From NCBI GenBank assembly GCA_949474265.1, contig CASXBC010000002.1:1-48925 (forward strand): DNA of 48,925 nt, in the 5' to 3' direction. A program made the position numbers and the translations under genes. This document shows, one piece after another, positions 6,783 through 14,868 of the stretch. Below the pieces are notes generated by a model. The model worked only from the letters and a program-made list of their open reading frames with translations. It made no database searches and was not told the DNA's origin. Position 1 is the first letter of the stretch, and each line of letters opens with the position of its first letter. The stretch is from an uncultured bacterium. GTDB lineage: Bacteria; Bacillota; Clostridia; Christensenellales; UBA1242.

Positions 6783-7942
6783 TCTAAAACCTTTGATTTA
6801 TTTCTTTTTTTATCATATTCATCAAGAAAATGATGAATCTTATTTTCTTTATCTTTGTAGGCAATGACAGTGGACAAATTAACATTTTCCATGCTTTTAA
6901 AGATATTGCCTTCAATTTGTGGGTCATCTGTCTTTATGGCTTTGATTATTTCTTTAACTTTTGCTCTTTTTGAACTTAGATTTGACAAATCTTCTTTTTC
7001 AAGAGCAAGCTCTTCTGTAAATTTGCAGGCACATTGAATAAAGTATAAGTCATTGTAATCTCTCCAATGTTTTATGTCTTCTTCACGTAGAAGATACATT
7101 GGACGAATGAGTTGCATGCCTTCAAAATTTGTGCTGTGAAGCTTTGGCATCATAGTTTGCACTTGTCCGCTATAAAGCATGCCCATGAGGACAGTCTCTA
7201 TTACATCATCATAGTGATGACCTAGAGCAATTTTGTTGCAACCAAGTTCTCTTGCTTTGTTGTAAAGATGTCCACGTCTCATTCTTGCACAGATATAGCA
7301 AGGAGATTTTTCTATATTTAAAACATTTTCAAAAATGTCTGTATCAAATATCTTGATTGGAATGTTCAACATTTTGCAATTTCTCTCAATGACCTGTCGG
7401 TTTTCTTTGCTATAGCCTGGGTCCATGACCAGAAAGACAAGTTCAAAAGGAAATTTGTTGTGCCTTTTGAGTTCTTGAAAGAGCTTTGCCATAAGCATAG
7501 AATCTTTGCCACCTGAAATGCAAACTGCTATTTTGTCATTTGGTTCTACCAAATTATACTCGTTGATTCCCTTTGCAAACCTGCTGAAAAGAGTCTTATG
7601 AAATTTTTTACGAAGGGACAATTCTACTTTTTCACAAATGCCATCTTCAACAAGTTGTTTTGAATGTTCTTTAATGTAACCAAAATAGCCATCTTTAAAG
7701 ACCAAAACATTCACGCCTTTTGCCTTTAGTTCTTTTGCCAACGCTTCGCTTTTCTTTCCATTCATGCAATACAAAACAGTTGTTGTTTTTGAGGTCTTGA
7801 CAAAAGCCTCAACTTCAGCTGGTTTTAAATTTATTGCATTTGGGATATGTCCATAGGAAAAAGCTGTCGAGTCTCTTAAATCGACAATGATAAGCTCTTT
7901 TGCATCTTCTTTAAGCATGTTGTAAGTTGCATATTTGTTCAT
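6779..7942 (-). CDS. Rhodanese domain fused to a TtcA/TilS-type PP-loop tRNA thiolase
   Basis: A 387-residue fusion. Residues about 1-95 are a rhodanese sulfurtransferase domain (IVDLRDSTAFSYGHIPNAIN) with the persulfide-carrying cysteine C59 in VLYCMNGKKSE. Residues about 110-330 are an N-type ATP pyrophosphatase with the PP-loop SGGKDS (143-148), a CYIC pair (C215, C218), GHHYDD (241-246) and late cysteines C304/C306 in QCACKF, as in TtcA-type enzymes that thiolate tRNA through adenylation and, often, an Fe-S cluster. Known chemistry suggests that the rhodanese Cys passes sulfur to the PP-loop domain in cis. The target tRNA base is not deducible. The ATG at 7942 has no ribosome site; an extended -10 lies 6 nt upstream, so the mRNA looks leaderless. 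Confidence 0.85.
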   Translation of the reverse strand: MNKYATYNMLKEDAKELIIVDLRDSTAFSYGHIPNAINLKPAEVEAFVKTSKTTTVLYCMNGKKSEALAKELKAKGVNVLVFKDGYFGYIKEHSKQLVEDGICEKVELSLRKKFHKTLFSRFAKGINEYNLVEPNDKIAVCISGGKDSMLMAKLFQELKRHNKFPFELVFLVMDPGYSKENRQVIERNCKMLNIPIKIFDTDIFENVLNIEKSPCYICARMRRGHLYNKARELGCNKIALGHHYDDVIETVLMGMLYSGQVQTMMPKLHSTNFEGMQLIRPMYLLREEDIKHWRDYNDLYFIQCACKFTEELALEKEDLSNLSSKRAKVKEIIKAIKTDDPQIEGNIFKSMENVNLSTVIAYKDKENKIHHFLDEYDKKRNKSKVLD

Positions 7943-7948
7943 AGCAAA

Positions 7949-7957
7949 AGTATATCA
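7949..7957 (-). promoter_or_regulatory. Extended -10 six nt before the ATG (leaderless start)
   Basis: On the minus strand TGATATACT (7957-7949) is followed by six bases (TTTGCT) and then ATG. The -35 is weak (TTCCTA with an 18-bp spacer). Transcription would begin at or next to the start codon, and no ribosome site exists. Confidence 0.55.
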
Positions 7958-8037
7958 TAAATTTTATCTTTTTAGGAAGCAATTATCAACAATGTTTTTG
8001 TTTGGAAATCAAGTTTGTTTTTCTCGAGATTTTTGTT

Positions 8038-8065
8038 TTGACATAATTGAGACTTGTGTTAAAAT
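8038..8065 (+). promoter_or_regulatory. Promoter of the HAD gene at 8083
   Basis: A perfect TTGACA (8038-8043), a 16-bp spacer and TAAAAT (8060-8065). Confidence 0.8.
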
Positions 8066-8082
8066 ATATAGTGGAGAAATAT

Positions 8083-8652
8083 ATGAACGGATACGACTTT
8101 GATAAGACTATATATGACGGAGATAGCTCTACAGATTTTTTTCTTTATATGATTGGCACACGCACTTATCTGCTGTTCTTTTTTCCATGGTTTTTGCTCG
8201 TTGTTTCACTTTATGGGCTAAAGCTTTTAAGCAAGAAAAAGACAAAGCAGTTTTTGTTTTTCTTTATCCCTTGGTACAAAAAGAATATAAACGCAATAGT
8301 TGAAAAGTTTTGGGATAAGAGAATAAACAAGGTGTTTGATTGGTACAAAAATCAACAAAAAGATGAGGATATTATTATTTCTGCTTCACTTGATTTTGTT
8401 CTTATGCCAGCAATAAGAAGGTTGGGCATAAAAAATTGTCTATGCACACTTTACAATGTTCAAACAGGCAAAATTGTTGGAGAAAACTGCTATGGCAAGC
8501 AAAAATATGTTCGGTTTCAAGCCAAATATAACAAAGAAAAATTGGAAAGTTTTTATTCAGATTCTATGAGTGATTATCCTATGATGCGGGTTGCTGAGAA
8601 AGCATTTTTGGTGAAAAATAAGGAGCCAATGGAGATTGTTGTTCCAAAATAG
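8083..8652 (+). CDS. HAD-superfamily hydrolase, SerB-like subfamily, with a hydrophobic insert
   Basis: A 189-residue HAD phosphatase-like protein. It opens with the nucleophile motif YDFDKTIYDGDS (Asp at about residues 4 and 6), followed by a strongly hydrophobic stretch (about 28-46) rich in Phe, Trp and Leu that could touch the membrane. Motif II is the serine in IISASLDF. A clear motif with the terminal Asp pair is hard to see near the end, so the fold could be degenerate or divergent. The start ATG 8083 is chosen because GTGGAGAA lies 6 nt upstream; the upstream in-frame ATG has none. The substrate is unknown. Related proteins are annotated as phosphoserine-phosphatase-like or lipid-phosphate phosphatases. 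Confidence 0.75.
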   Translation: MNGYDFDKTIYDGDSSTDFFLYMIGTRTYLLFFFPWFLLVVSLYGLKLLSKKKTKQFLFFFIPWYKKNINAIVEKFWDKRINKVFDWYKNQQKDEDIIISASLDFVLMPAIRRLGIKNCLCTLYNVQTGKIVGENCYGKQKYVRFQAKYNKEKLESFYSDSMSDYPMMRVAEKAFLVKNKEPMEIVVPK

Positions 8653-8654
8653 AG

Positions 8655-8693
8655 GGGATTTGTCAAAAAAAGTCGACAAATCTTCTTTTTTAA
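8655..8693 (+). terminator. Terminator after the HAD gene
   Basis: GATTTGTC (8657-8664) pairs with GACAAATC (8675-8682); the T-rich tail is TTCTTTTTT. Confidence 0.85.
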
Positions 8694-8715
8694 ATATTTT
8701 GTGCCAAAGCATTAC

Positions 8716-8744
8716 TTTACTTTTTTGTCATAAAATGATAATAT
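8716..8744 (+). promoter_or_regulatory. Possible leaderless promoter of the diacylglycerol kinase gene
   Basis: TTTACT (8716-8721), a 17-bp spacer and TAATAT (8739-8744) preceded by TGA. Seven bases then separate the -10 box from the ATG at 8752. Confidence 0.45.
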
Positions 8745-8751
8745 ATATATT

Positions 8752-9651
8752 ATGAAATGTCTTTATGTGTACAACCCTACAAGTGGCAAACAAAACAGCC
8801 ACAAGAAGATAGACTATATCTTGAGGGAACTTAAAAAAAAGTTTGAGGTAGTTGACTGCAAACCCACACAAAAACGTGGAGATGCAGGAGTTTTTGCACG
8901 TGAGGCATGCGGAGTTTATGATGTTTTTGTTGTTTCTGGCGGAGATGGCACAATGAATGAGGTTGTAAATGCAATCTCAGAAGTTGAAAACAGACCTCAA
9001 ATTGGCTATATCCCAGCTGGAACAACAAATGACCTTGCTCATTCGCTTGGTATTTCAAAAAAGATTAAAAAAGCTGTAAGAAATATTTTAAATGGATACA
9101 CAATAAAACATGATGTTTTTAAAGTTAATGACCGCTATGGTATTTATGTTTGTTGTTTTGGCATTTTTACAAAATCAAGCTATGCCACATCTCAAACAAA
9201 GAAAAAACATCTTGGAAGAATTGCTTACTTTACTTCTGGCGTCAGAGAAATGTTTAGCTCAAAAGCCTTTCCTATGACAATTGAATATGACGGAAAAAAG
9301 AAAAAAGGAAAGTATGCACTTGGAATCATTGCAAACAGCAAGTATGTCGCTGGCTATAAGATAAACAACATGGCAAGTTTTGATGATGGTTATGTCAATG
9401 TCATTTTGGTAAGCGAGAGAAAGAAAAAGAAAGTTGCAATATCAACAATTTTGCGAATTTTCAGACTGTTCCTTTTTGGAATGAAAAGTCTTAAGGATGG
9501 AAAAAAGTGCCGAATAATAAAAGTTCAAAAATTGCATGTCGATTTGCCGGCAGAAGAGATTGTGAATCTTGATGGCGAAAGTGGATTTGGTGGGTCTTTT
9601 GACCTTGAAGTTTTGAAACAACATATAGATATTTTTGTAAAGGAAAAATAA
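8752..9651 (+). CDS. Diacylglycerol/lipid kinase (DgkB/YegS family)
   Basis: A 299-residue lipid kinase of the DAGK catalytic family, which phosphorylates diacylglycerol to phosphatidic acid at the membrane. Seen: the N-terminal NPTSGK (8-13), the nucleotide site SGGDGTMNEVVNA (about 62-74), PAGTTNDLAHSLG (about 87-99) and the C-terminal LDGE-containing region. The length is normal. It ends one base before the start of the LTA-synthase-like gene, so both are co-expressed. This makes biochemical sense, because LtaS releases diacylglycerol that DgkB recycles. No ribosome site precedes the ATG; TGATAATAT ends 7 nt upstream, so the transcript may be leaderless. Confidence 0.9.
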   Translation: MKCLYVYNPTSGKQNSHKKIDYILRELKKKFEVVDCKPTQKRGDAGVFAREACGVYDVFVVSGGDGTMNEVVNAISEVENRPQIGYIPAGTTNDLAHSLGISKKIKKAVRNILNGYTIKHDVFKVNDRYGIYVCCFGIFTKSSYATSQTKKKHLGRIAYFTSGVREMFSSKAFPMTIEYDGKKKKGKYALGIIANSKYVAGYKINNMASFDDGYVNVILVSERKKKKVAISTILRIFRLFLFGMKSLKDGKKCRIIKVQKLHVDLPAEEIVNLDGESGFGGSFDLEVLKQHIDIFVKEK

Positions 9652-9652
9652 A

Positions 9653-11692
9653 ATGAGAGCGTTTGGAAAAGTCGGAAAAAAGTTTTCAACTGAGAAAACA
9701 GAAAAGAGAAAAGTAAAGAAAGAGAGAAATGATTATATATATGGAGTTCTCTTTGTTATTTTTGCTATCTTGCTTGAAATAGTCAATTTTGTCACTTTGG
9801 GTATTGGTGTTTTGCCAACAAACTTTGGAATTGAATTTGCAATAATTTTGATAATAGCTGGATTTATCTTCATTTTGCCAACTGAATGGTTGAAAGTTAC
9901 TGTCACAACTATATTCTTGGCATTCCAAGGTATTATCAACATCATAAATTCGTGTGTATTTAAAAATCTTTTCAATTTTACAACTGTGGACATGCTTTTT
10001 GCTAGAGGTGGTGAGACAGGGGCAGTTTTTGAATTTGACTTTATCAATTGGGGATGTCTTTTGGCAAGTCTTGCAGTGCTTGGAGTTTATATAGCAGCGG
10101 TGGTGCTTGGAAGTAAATATATGCCAAGGATAAAATCAAAATTTAGATTTTCTTCAGTTTGCTATATGATTGCTGTTGCGGTTGTTATTGAGTGTTGCGG
10201 ACTTGTTACTTACAATTTCTTAGATAAAGCTTATGCGGCAGATGCTGATTCAGAATATATTTATGAAAATGGTGAATACCTTTATGGCTCAACAGATTTG
10301 AAATTCGCAAATATGAAAAAATATGGTTTTTGGGCTTATTATTTAAAAAGTATAGAGAAGTTTGCAAACTATGAAGAGTTGCTTTCAGAAGAAGAACAGC
10401 AAGAACTTAAAGCATTTCTTGAAGAAGGTAAAGGCTTTAAGTATAGTGACTCTGAATTTGAAGCTGAGCAAATGTCTGGACTTTTGAAAGATGACAATCT
10501 TCTTATGATAATGATGGAGAGCATTGAATGGTTTGCAATTGACCCTTTTAATACTCCAAACCTTTATGATTTGATTTATAACAATTCAATGTACTTTACT
10601 GAATACTATTCAAGAAATGCAACAAACTTCAGTGAAGATATTTCAATTTTGGGAAATGTTCCAAACGAATATGCTTTTTCAAACATCTTGAAAAAGGTGG
10701 GAGTTGAAACTCCAGAAAGTTTGCCAAACTACTTTAAAAACAATGGCTATGAGAGTGTAAACTTCTTCCATGATTATTTGGGTGAGTTTTATGATAGATA
10801 CACTCTCAATACCGCAATTGGCTTTGACAAAGTGTATGCTTTGTCTGAAAGCCCAATGGAAAACAAGCCAACAAAATTTGGTCAATTTGTTGATGATGGC
10901 GATTATGTTCAGAGTTTGATTGAACAGATGTTGCCAAAAGATAAAAAGTTTTTCAGTTTCTTTACTACTGTTTCCACTCACGGACCTTATACCGAGTCAA
11001 ATGACCGCTTCAACACTTATTACAGAATTTTTGATGAAAACTATACAAAGTTTTGCAATTACAACGAAGAGCATGAACTTGGGTATGTTTTGCCAGAGAT
11101 GGGAACAAAAAATTACAAAATTTTAAAAGAGTATAAATCTAAGGCTATGGCACTTGACAATGCAATAGGCATTATTGTGGATTATCTAGAAAACAACACA
11201 GGCTCCGACGGAAGAAAACTCTCTGATTCCACTGCAATAGTTTTGTTTGCAGACCACAATGCTTATTATCAAAATTTGTCATACAAAATCAAAAATGTTG
11301 GCAAATATGCAGACGAAAAAACAGCATATCGTGTGCCATTTTCAATTTCAAGTTCAAAACTGAAAACAGGTGAAAACAAGACTTTCTGCAACACTTATGA
11401 CATCTTCCCTACTCTTTGTGATTTGTATGGCTTTGATTTCAACAGCAGTCTTACTCATGGTTATTCAGTGTTTTCAAAGGATATTGAAAAAAGTATGTTT
11501 TTGTCATCACTTTCAACTATCTTTGACGAAAATGTTTACTCACTTGATATGGATAAATATTATAAGGGCGGCAAGCAAGTAGAACTTGATGAAGATGTGC
11601 TTTCCTTTAAAGCAAAAGTCAACACTTATGTGCTTAAGCAAATCATGATTGAAAAATATTACAGAGTCAATTATGCCAAAAACTATGCTTAA
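9653..11692 (+). CDS. LTA-synthase-like sulfatase-fold membrane phosphoglycerol transferase
   Basis: A 679-residue protein with a basic cytoplasmic start, about five membrane helices in residues 27-195 and an extracytoplasmic sulfatase-fold domain from about residue 270. It resembles LtaS, which moves glycerol phosphate from phosphatidylglycerol onto lipoteichoic acid outside the cell. Seen: MMESIEWFA (metal-site Glu, about 285), the probable catalytic threonine in RNATNFSED (about 323), TVSTHGPY (about 439) and FADHNAYYQ with the Asp-His metal ligands (about 532). The exact polymer is not proven; it could be another phosphoglycerol transferase. The ribosome site AAGGAA lies inside the end of the upstream kinase gene, so translation is coupled. 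Confidence 0.85.
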   Translation: MRAFGKVGKKFSTEKTEKRKVKKERNDYIYGVLFVIFAILLEIVNFVTLGIGVLPTNFGIEFAIILIIAGFIFILPTEWLKVTVTTIFLAFQGIINIINSCVFKNLFNFTTVDMLFARGGETGAVFEFDFINWGCLLASLAVLGVYIAAVVLGSKYMPRIKSKFRFSSVCYMIAVAVVIECCGLVTYNFLDKAYAADADSEYIYENGEYLYGSTDLKFANMKKYGFWAYYLKSIEKFANYEELLSEEEQQELKAFLEEGKGFKYSDSEFEAEQMSGLLKDDNLLMIMMESIEWFAIDPFNTPNLYDLIYNNSMYFTEYYSRNATNFSEDISILGNVPNEYAFSNILKKVGVETPESLPNYFKNNGYESVNFFHDYLGEFYDRYTLNTAIGFDKVYALSESPMENKPTKFGQFVDDGDYVQSLIEQMLPKDKKFFSFFTTVSTHGPYTESNDRFNTYYRIFDENYTKFCNYNEEHELGYVLPEMGTKNYKILKEYKSKAMALDNAIGIIVDYLENNTGSDGRKLSDSTAIVLFADHNAYYQNLSYKIKNVGKYADEKTAYRVPFSISSSKLKTGENKTFCNTYDIFPTLCDLYGFDFNSSLTHGYSVFSKDIEKSMFLSSLSTIFDENVYSLDMDKYYKGGKQVELDEDVLSFKAKVNTYVLKQIMIEKYYRVNYAKNYA

Positions 11693-11730
11693 GAGCAAAC
11701 CGAAAGCTTACACTCAGAATATAAAAATAC

Positions 11731-11757
11731 AAAAGGGTCATTGACCCTTTTCTTTTT
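11731..11757 (+). terminator. Terminator of the dgkB-ltaS-like operon
   Basis: AAAAGGGTC (11731-11739) pairs with GACCCTTTT (11743-11751) around a 3-nt loop and ends in CTTTTT. Confidence 0.9.
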
Positions 11758-11802
11758 GCAAAATTTTGTTGTTGTGCTATAATTTACAAATAAGGAGATT
11801 AT

Positions 11803-12291
11803 ATGGCGATAAGAAAAAAGGCATCAAAGACCTCATCAAGAGCAAAGAGTAATCTTGATATTGATGGTGTAAAAATCAGCAAAAAATCTCAACGAAATGC
11901 CGAAAAAGCACTAAAAAACACAAGTGTAAAGGTGTTGTTGATGGGACTTATTTTTTTGCTTGTTGGACTGCTTTTGGGTGGTGGAACATGCTGGGTTGTT
12001 TGCCGAAATGATTGCTTTGATATTATTGGAAATGATGAGATAGAGCTTACCCTTGATGAAAAATATGACGACTTTGGAGTAAAAGTTGTGGCTTTTGGAA
12101 AAAGATTAGATGCTGAAGCTATACAAATAGAAACAAACTTAAAAATTGATGCAGATGGAAGATTTTATTCTGATGAAATAGGAACCTTTTATATAAAATA
12201 TTCAACCTCAGATTTTAAGTATGGAAAGCTTTTTAAAGTGCAAAAAGTGAGGCTTGTCACCTTTGTAGAAGCAAGCGAAGGAGGCGATTAG
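11803..12291 (+). CDS. Membrane-anchored protein with a small extracellular beta domain
   Basis: A 162-residue protein I cannot assign. The first 43 residues are very basic (Lys/Arg/Ser rich). One membrane helix follows (about 44-66, LLMGLIFLLVGLLLGGG), and then about 90 outside residues with beta-rich, Ig/DUF5011-like character (YDDFGVKVVAFGKRLD, DEIGTFYIKYS). It shares an operon with the metallo-beta-lactamase-fold protein (stop at 12291, next start at 12293), so the two probably work at the same membrane site. The start has AAGGAG 6 nt upstream. The promoter is TTTGCA, a 17-bp spacer and TGC-TATAAT (11778-11783). Confidence 0.72.
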   Translation: MAIRKKASKTSSRAKSNLDIDGVKISKKSQRNAEKALKNTSVKVLLMGLIFLLVGLLLGGGTCWVVCRNDCFDIIGNDEIELTLDEKYDDFGVKVVAFGKRLDAEAIQIETNLKIDADGRFYSDEIGTFYIKYSTSDFKYGKLFKVQKVRLVTFVEASEGGD

Positions 12292-12292
12292 A

Positions 12293-13462
12293 ATGAAAAA
12301 ACAAAAGGGCATTGGAAAAGTTTTTATAGTTTTTATGGCTTTGATAATTGGTGCAGTTGGTGGTTTTTATGGCTTGACATGGTTGACTCTTCCAAAGACT
12401 GAAGATGTGCAAGTCGGTGAAGAAATATTTTTCTCAAAGGGAGATGAAAATCTTGATGCAACAATTGATGTCTCAAATGCAGATATATCAATCCACTTTT
12501 TGGAGCTGGGAAACAAATACACAGGCGATTGCACTTATATAAAAGCTGGGGATGTTGATATTTTGATTGACTGTGGCTCAAAATCCAACAGTGTCTCAAC
12601 CATTTCTGCTTATCTAGAAAACTATGTAACAGACGGTATTTTGGAATATGTTATTGTCACTCATGCTCACCAAGACCATTATGCAGGCTTTGCCACATCA
12701 GAGAAAATAGATGGAATTTTTGATTTGTTTGAGTGCGAGACAATCATTGATTTTGCTGGTACTGCAAACGGAAAAACTGAGACCGCACTTTACAAAAATT
12801 ATCAAACAAAGCTGAATAAGGCTGTTGAAAATGGTGCGACCCATTTCACAGCACTTGATTGTGTTGAAGAGAAAAATGGAGCATCGAGCAGTTTTGACCT
12901 TGGAGCAAATATAACTCTCAACATTTTGGATAGCTATTATTACAAAAATCCTGATAAATCAAATGAAAACAACAACTCAGTTTGTTGTATGTTTACGCAA
13001 AAAGTTTCTGAAACTGAAAGCAACAACTTTTTGTTTACAGGGGATTTGGAAAGAGAAGGGGAAGAGTATCTTTGCTCAATGAACGAACTTCCAAAAGTTG
13101 ACCTTTACAAAGCAGGGCATCATGGCTCAAGGACATCTTCTTCAAAACAATTTATTGATGTGATTCAGCCAAAAACTGTTTGCGTTTGTTGTTGTGCTGG
13201 AAGCAGTGAATACACAAGTGTCCCAGAAAATCAGTTTCCAACACAAGAGTTTATCACAAATGTGGGAGTTTGGACGGATGAAGTTTATGTCACAACATTA
13301 TGTGTGGATTACAAAAATAATGAGTTTACTTCTTTCAATGGAAACATTGTTTATCTTTCAAATAAAGAAAGTTATAATGTAGTTTGCTCAAACAATAACA
13401 CAAAACTGAAAGACAGTCAGTGGTTTGCTGACAGTGGTAGAGTTTGGCCTACGGCGACTTAG
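12293..13462 (+). CDS. Membrane-anchored metallo-beta-lactamase-fold hydrolase, ComEC-C-terminal-like
   Basis: A 389-residue protein with an N-terminal signal anchor (about 9-29) and an outside MBL domain. Seen: the metal-binding THAHQDHYAG (about 122-131), an FTGDLE motif carrying the bridging Asp (about 249) and AGHHGSRTSSS carrying the late His (about 270). These match the MBL domain found in the C-terminus of the competence channel ComEC, where it acts as a nuclease, and in stand-alone relatives. A cysteine run (CVCCCAG) follows. The substrate could be extracellular DNA; that is inference. A strong ribosome site GGAGG overlaps the previous gene's end. I see no terminator after it. Confidence 0.82.
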   Translation: MKKQKGIGKVFIVFMALIIGAVGGFYGLTWLTLPKTEDVQVGEEIFFSKGDENLDATIDVSNADISIHFLELGNKYTGDCTYIKAGDVDILIDCGSKSNSVSTISAYLENYVTDGILEYVIVTHAHQDHYAGFATSEKIDGIFDLFECETIIDFAGTANGKTETALYKNYQTKLNKAVENGATHFTALDCVEEKNGASSSFDLGANITLNILDSYYYKNPDKSNENNNSVCCMFTQKVSETESNNFLFTGDLEREGEEYLCSMNELPKVDLYKAGHHGSRTSSSKQFIDVIQPKTVCVCCCAGSSEYTSVPENQFPTQEFITNVGVWTDEVYVTTLCVDYKNNEFTSFNGNIVYLSNKESYNVVCSNNNTKLKDSQWFADSGRVWPTAT

Positions 13463-13549
13463 ATGTTTAGTTGTAAAAAAGCTTTGTAATATTATGGAAA
13501 GTATTTTAGATGTGTTACAATAATTGTATAAAAAGATATGGAGAAGATT

Positions 13550-14032
13550 ATGACAGATAGAGAATATATGCAGATTGCAATAGATATTTCAAAAAATGCA
13601 ATGTTTCCTTATGGGGCTGTTATTGTCAAGGATGACAAAATAGTTGGCAGAAGTGATGCTGTCATAAAAAGCTCAGGAGACAAATTGTATAATCACTCTG
13701 AATATAGAGCCATACAAAATGCTAGTGAAAATGGTTTTGCTGGGGATAGAATTGGTGAACTCTATGGCGGACTTGAAGGTGCGACCATTTATACAAGTTG
13801 TCAGCCATGTATGATTTGCATGGGAGTGATTTTATATAAAAAAATAAAAAGAATTGTGTATGGTGCAAGACTTGAGGACTCCAGCAAGTATGTTGTCAAA
13901 GAGATAGAGGCAAGTGTTGGTCAACTTGCAAATTTGGCAAATGAAAAAGTTGAAGTTGTTGAGGATTTGTTGCGTGTAGAGGCTGTTGAGGTGCTCAAAA
14001 GTTGGAGCAAAGAGAACAAAGATAAATATTAA
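13550..14032 (+). CDS. Cytidine/guanine-deaminase-family zinc deaminase
   Basis: A 160-residue CDA-fold deaminase. Seen: PYGAVIVKDDKIVG (about 19-32), the zinc/catalytic motif NHSEYRAIQ in which His and the proton-shuttling Glu are HSE (about 51-53), and TSCQPCMICMG giving the PCxxC zinc ligands (about 85-90). Family members deaminate guanine, cytidine, dCMP or tRNA adenosine; the target here cannot be fixed from sequence, although length and layout suit a free-base or nucleoside deaminase. The start ATG 13550 is chosen for the GGAGA just before it, not the ATG 12 nt upstream that carries this ribosome site. The HD-domain gene follows 13 nt later, so they share a transcript. Confidence 0.85.
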   Translation: MTDREYMQIAIDISKNAMFPYGAVIVKDDKIVGRSDAVIKSSGDKLYNHSEYRAIQNASENGFAGDRIGELYGGLEGATIYTSCQPCMICMGVILYKKIKRIVYGARLEDSSKYVVKEIEASVGQLANLANEKVEVVEDLLRVEAVEVLKSWSKENKDKY

Positions 14033-14044
14033 GAGGTGTTTAAA

Positions 14045-14474
14045 ATGATTTCAGAAGATAGAAAGAAACATATTTGGGGTGTTGCCAAATTTTTGAAAAG
14101 ATATGCTCAAGAAGAGAATATGAGTCAAGATGATATTCATTCATTATATCTACTTGGACTTTTGCATGATATAGGTTATGAGTTTCTGGATGAGAAAGAC
14201 TATATCACTCACAATGTTGTGGGGGGGGGGATTTTTAAAGTCTCAAGGCTTTAAGTATTGGAAAGAGGTTTATTATCATGGAGTTGCTGGTTGTGAATAT
14301 CAAAGCAAGTTTTTAGACCTTTTGAATTGGGCTGATATGAGAATTGATAGTGCAGGAAAAGAGGTTTCTCTTGATGGCAGGCTGGAAGAACTTTCCAAAA
14401 GATACAATGTGCCTTTAAAAGAATTGGATTCGTATCCTATTGTATGTGAGCTTAAAGCCAAGGGATTTAAATAA
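14045..14474 (+). CDS. HD-domain hydrolase, frame broken at a run of ten G (phase-variable or damaged)
   Basis: As it stands, translation from ATG 14045 (AAGAGGTG upstream) reads into a ten-G tract (14221-14230) and stops at 14254 after 69 residues. Deleting one G joins the frame to 14474 and gives a 142-residue HD-fold protein: H9, LLHDIGYEF (H41-D42), H56, GGGFLKSQG, WKEVYYHG and LLNWADMRID (late Asp). This is the complete metal-site set of a small HD phosphohydrolase. The restored protein reads naturally across the tract, so the intact frame is clearly ancestral. Either slipped-strand switching turns the gene on and off, or one G was gained by mutation or sequencing error. It follows the deaminase in one operon, suggesting a nucleotide-related role. 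Confidence 0.8.
14221..14230 (+). repeat. Homopolymer of ten G inside the HD gene
   Basis: Nine G (or twelve) would keep the HD frame open; the ten present close it. It encodes the Gly-Gly-Gly after HNVV. Confidence 0.9.
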
Positions 14475-14540
14475 AGTTTTTGAAATACGCTAAGTCCAAA
14501 GCATTTAAAATTGATTTTAATATAAAAAATAAAAATTCTA

Positions 14541-14569
14541 TTGACAAAAATTTTTGGCAGTGTTATATT
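14541..14569 (+). promoter_or_regulatory. Promoter of the T-box aspS-asnS operon
   Basis: A perfect TTGACA (14541-14546), a 17-bp spacer and TATATT (14564-14569) preceded by TGT (extended -10). Confidence 0.85.
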
Positions 14570-14575
14570 GTTAAC

Positions 14576-14797
14576 AGAGATGATGACGAAGAAAGAGTAA
14601 CCTTTGACCACTTGTTTTCAGAGAGATATGGTAGGTGTGAGCATATCAACAAGAAGAAGGCGAAGACAGCTTAACAGTCTTGTGCTTTGGCTGAGCAATA
14701 TCAGCTTTAATAAGAGGTTGTTAAATCAACAAGTTAGGTGGCACCGCGGACCATAAAAGTTCGTCCTAATGCAGTTTTGCATTAGGGCTTTTTGTTT
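14576..14797 (+). ncRNA. T-box riboswitch, probable Asp specifier (GAC)
   Basis: This leader RNA senses uncharged tRNA and controls the aspS-asnS operon. Seen: the T-box AGGTGGCACCGCGGA (14736-14750), in which TGGC would pair with a tRNA 3' end of GCCA, fitting the G73 discriminator of tRNA-Asp and tRNA-Asn. In stem I, CTTGTT (14611-14616) pairs with AACAAG (14648-14653), and CCTT (14601-14604) with AAGG (14657-14660). The 3' strand then reads CGAAGACA, placing GAC (14665-14667) where a specifier is expected. A distal hairpin GATATG/CATATC carries GGTG. The terminator is CCTAATGCA/TGCATTAGG (14765-14786) plus T. The specifier call rests on hand folding. Confidence 0.88.
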
Positions 14798-14868
14798 TTA
14801 AGAGGTTACAGCTTAAAAAAGTTGCTTCTAATAAAAACTGCAAATTCAAACAAAAGGAGTATGAAAAA

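Noticed and set aside
14648-14650. AAC in the leader as an Asn specifier codon
   Set aside because: It pairs with CTTGTT (14611-14616) in stem I; the GAC at 14665 is in the correct loop position.
14480-14674. Short frame before the T-box
   Set aside because: It spans the promoter and stem I of the T-box leader, so it is not a gene.
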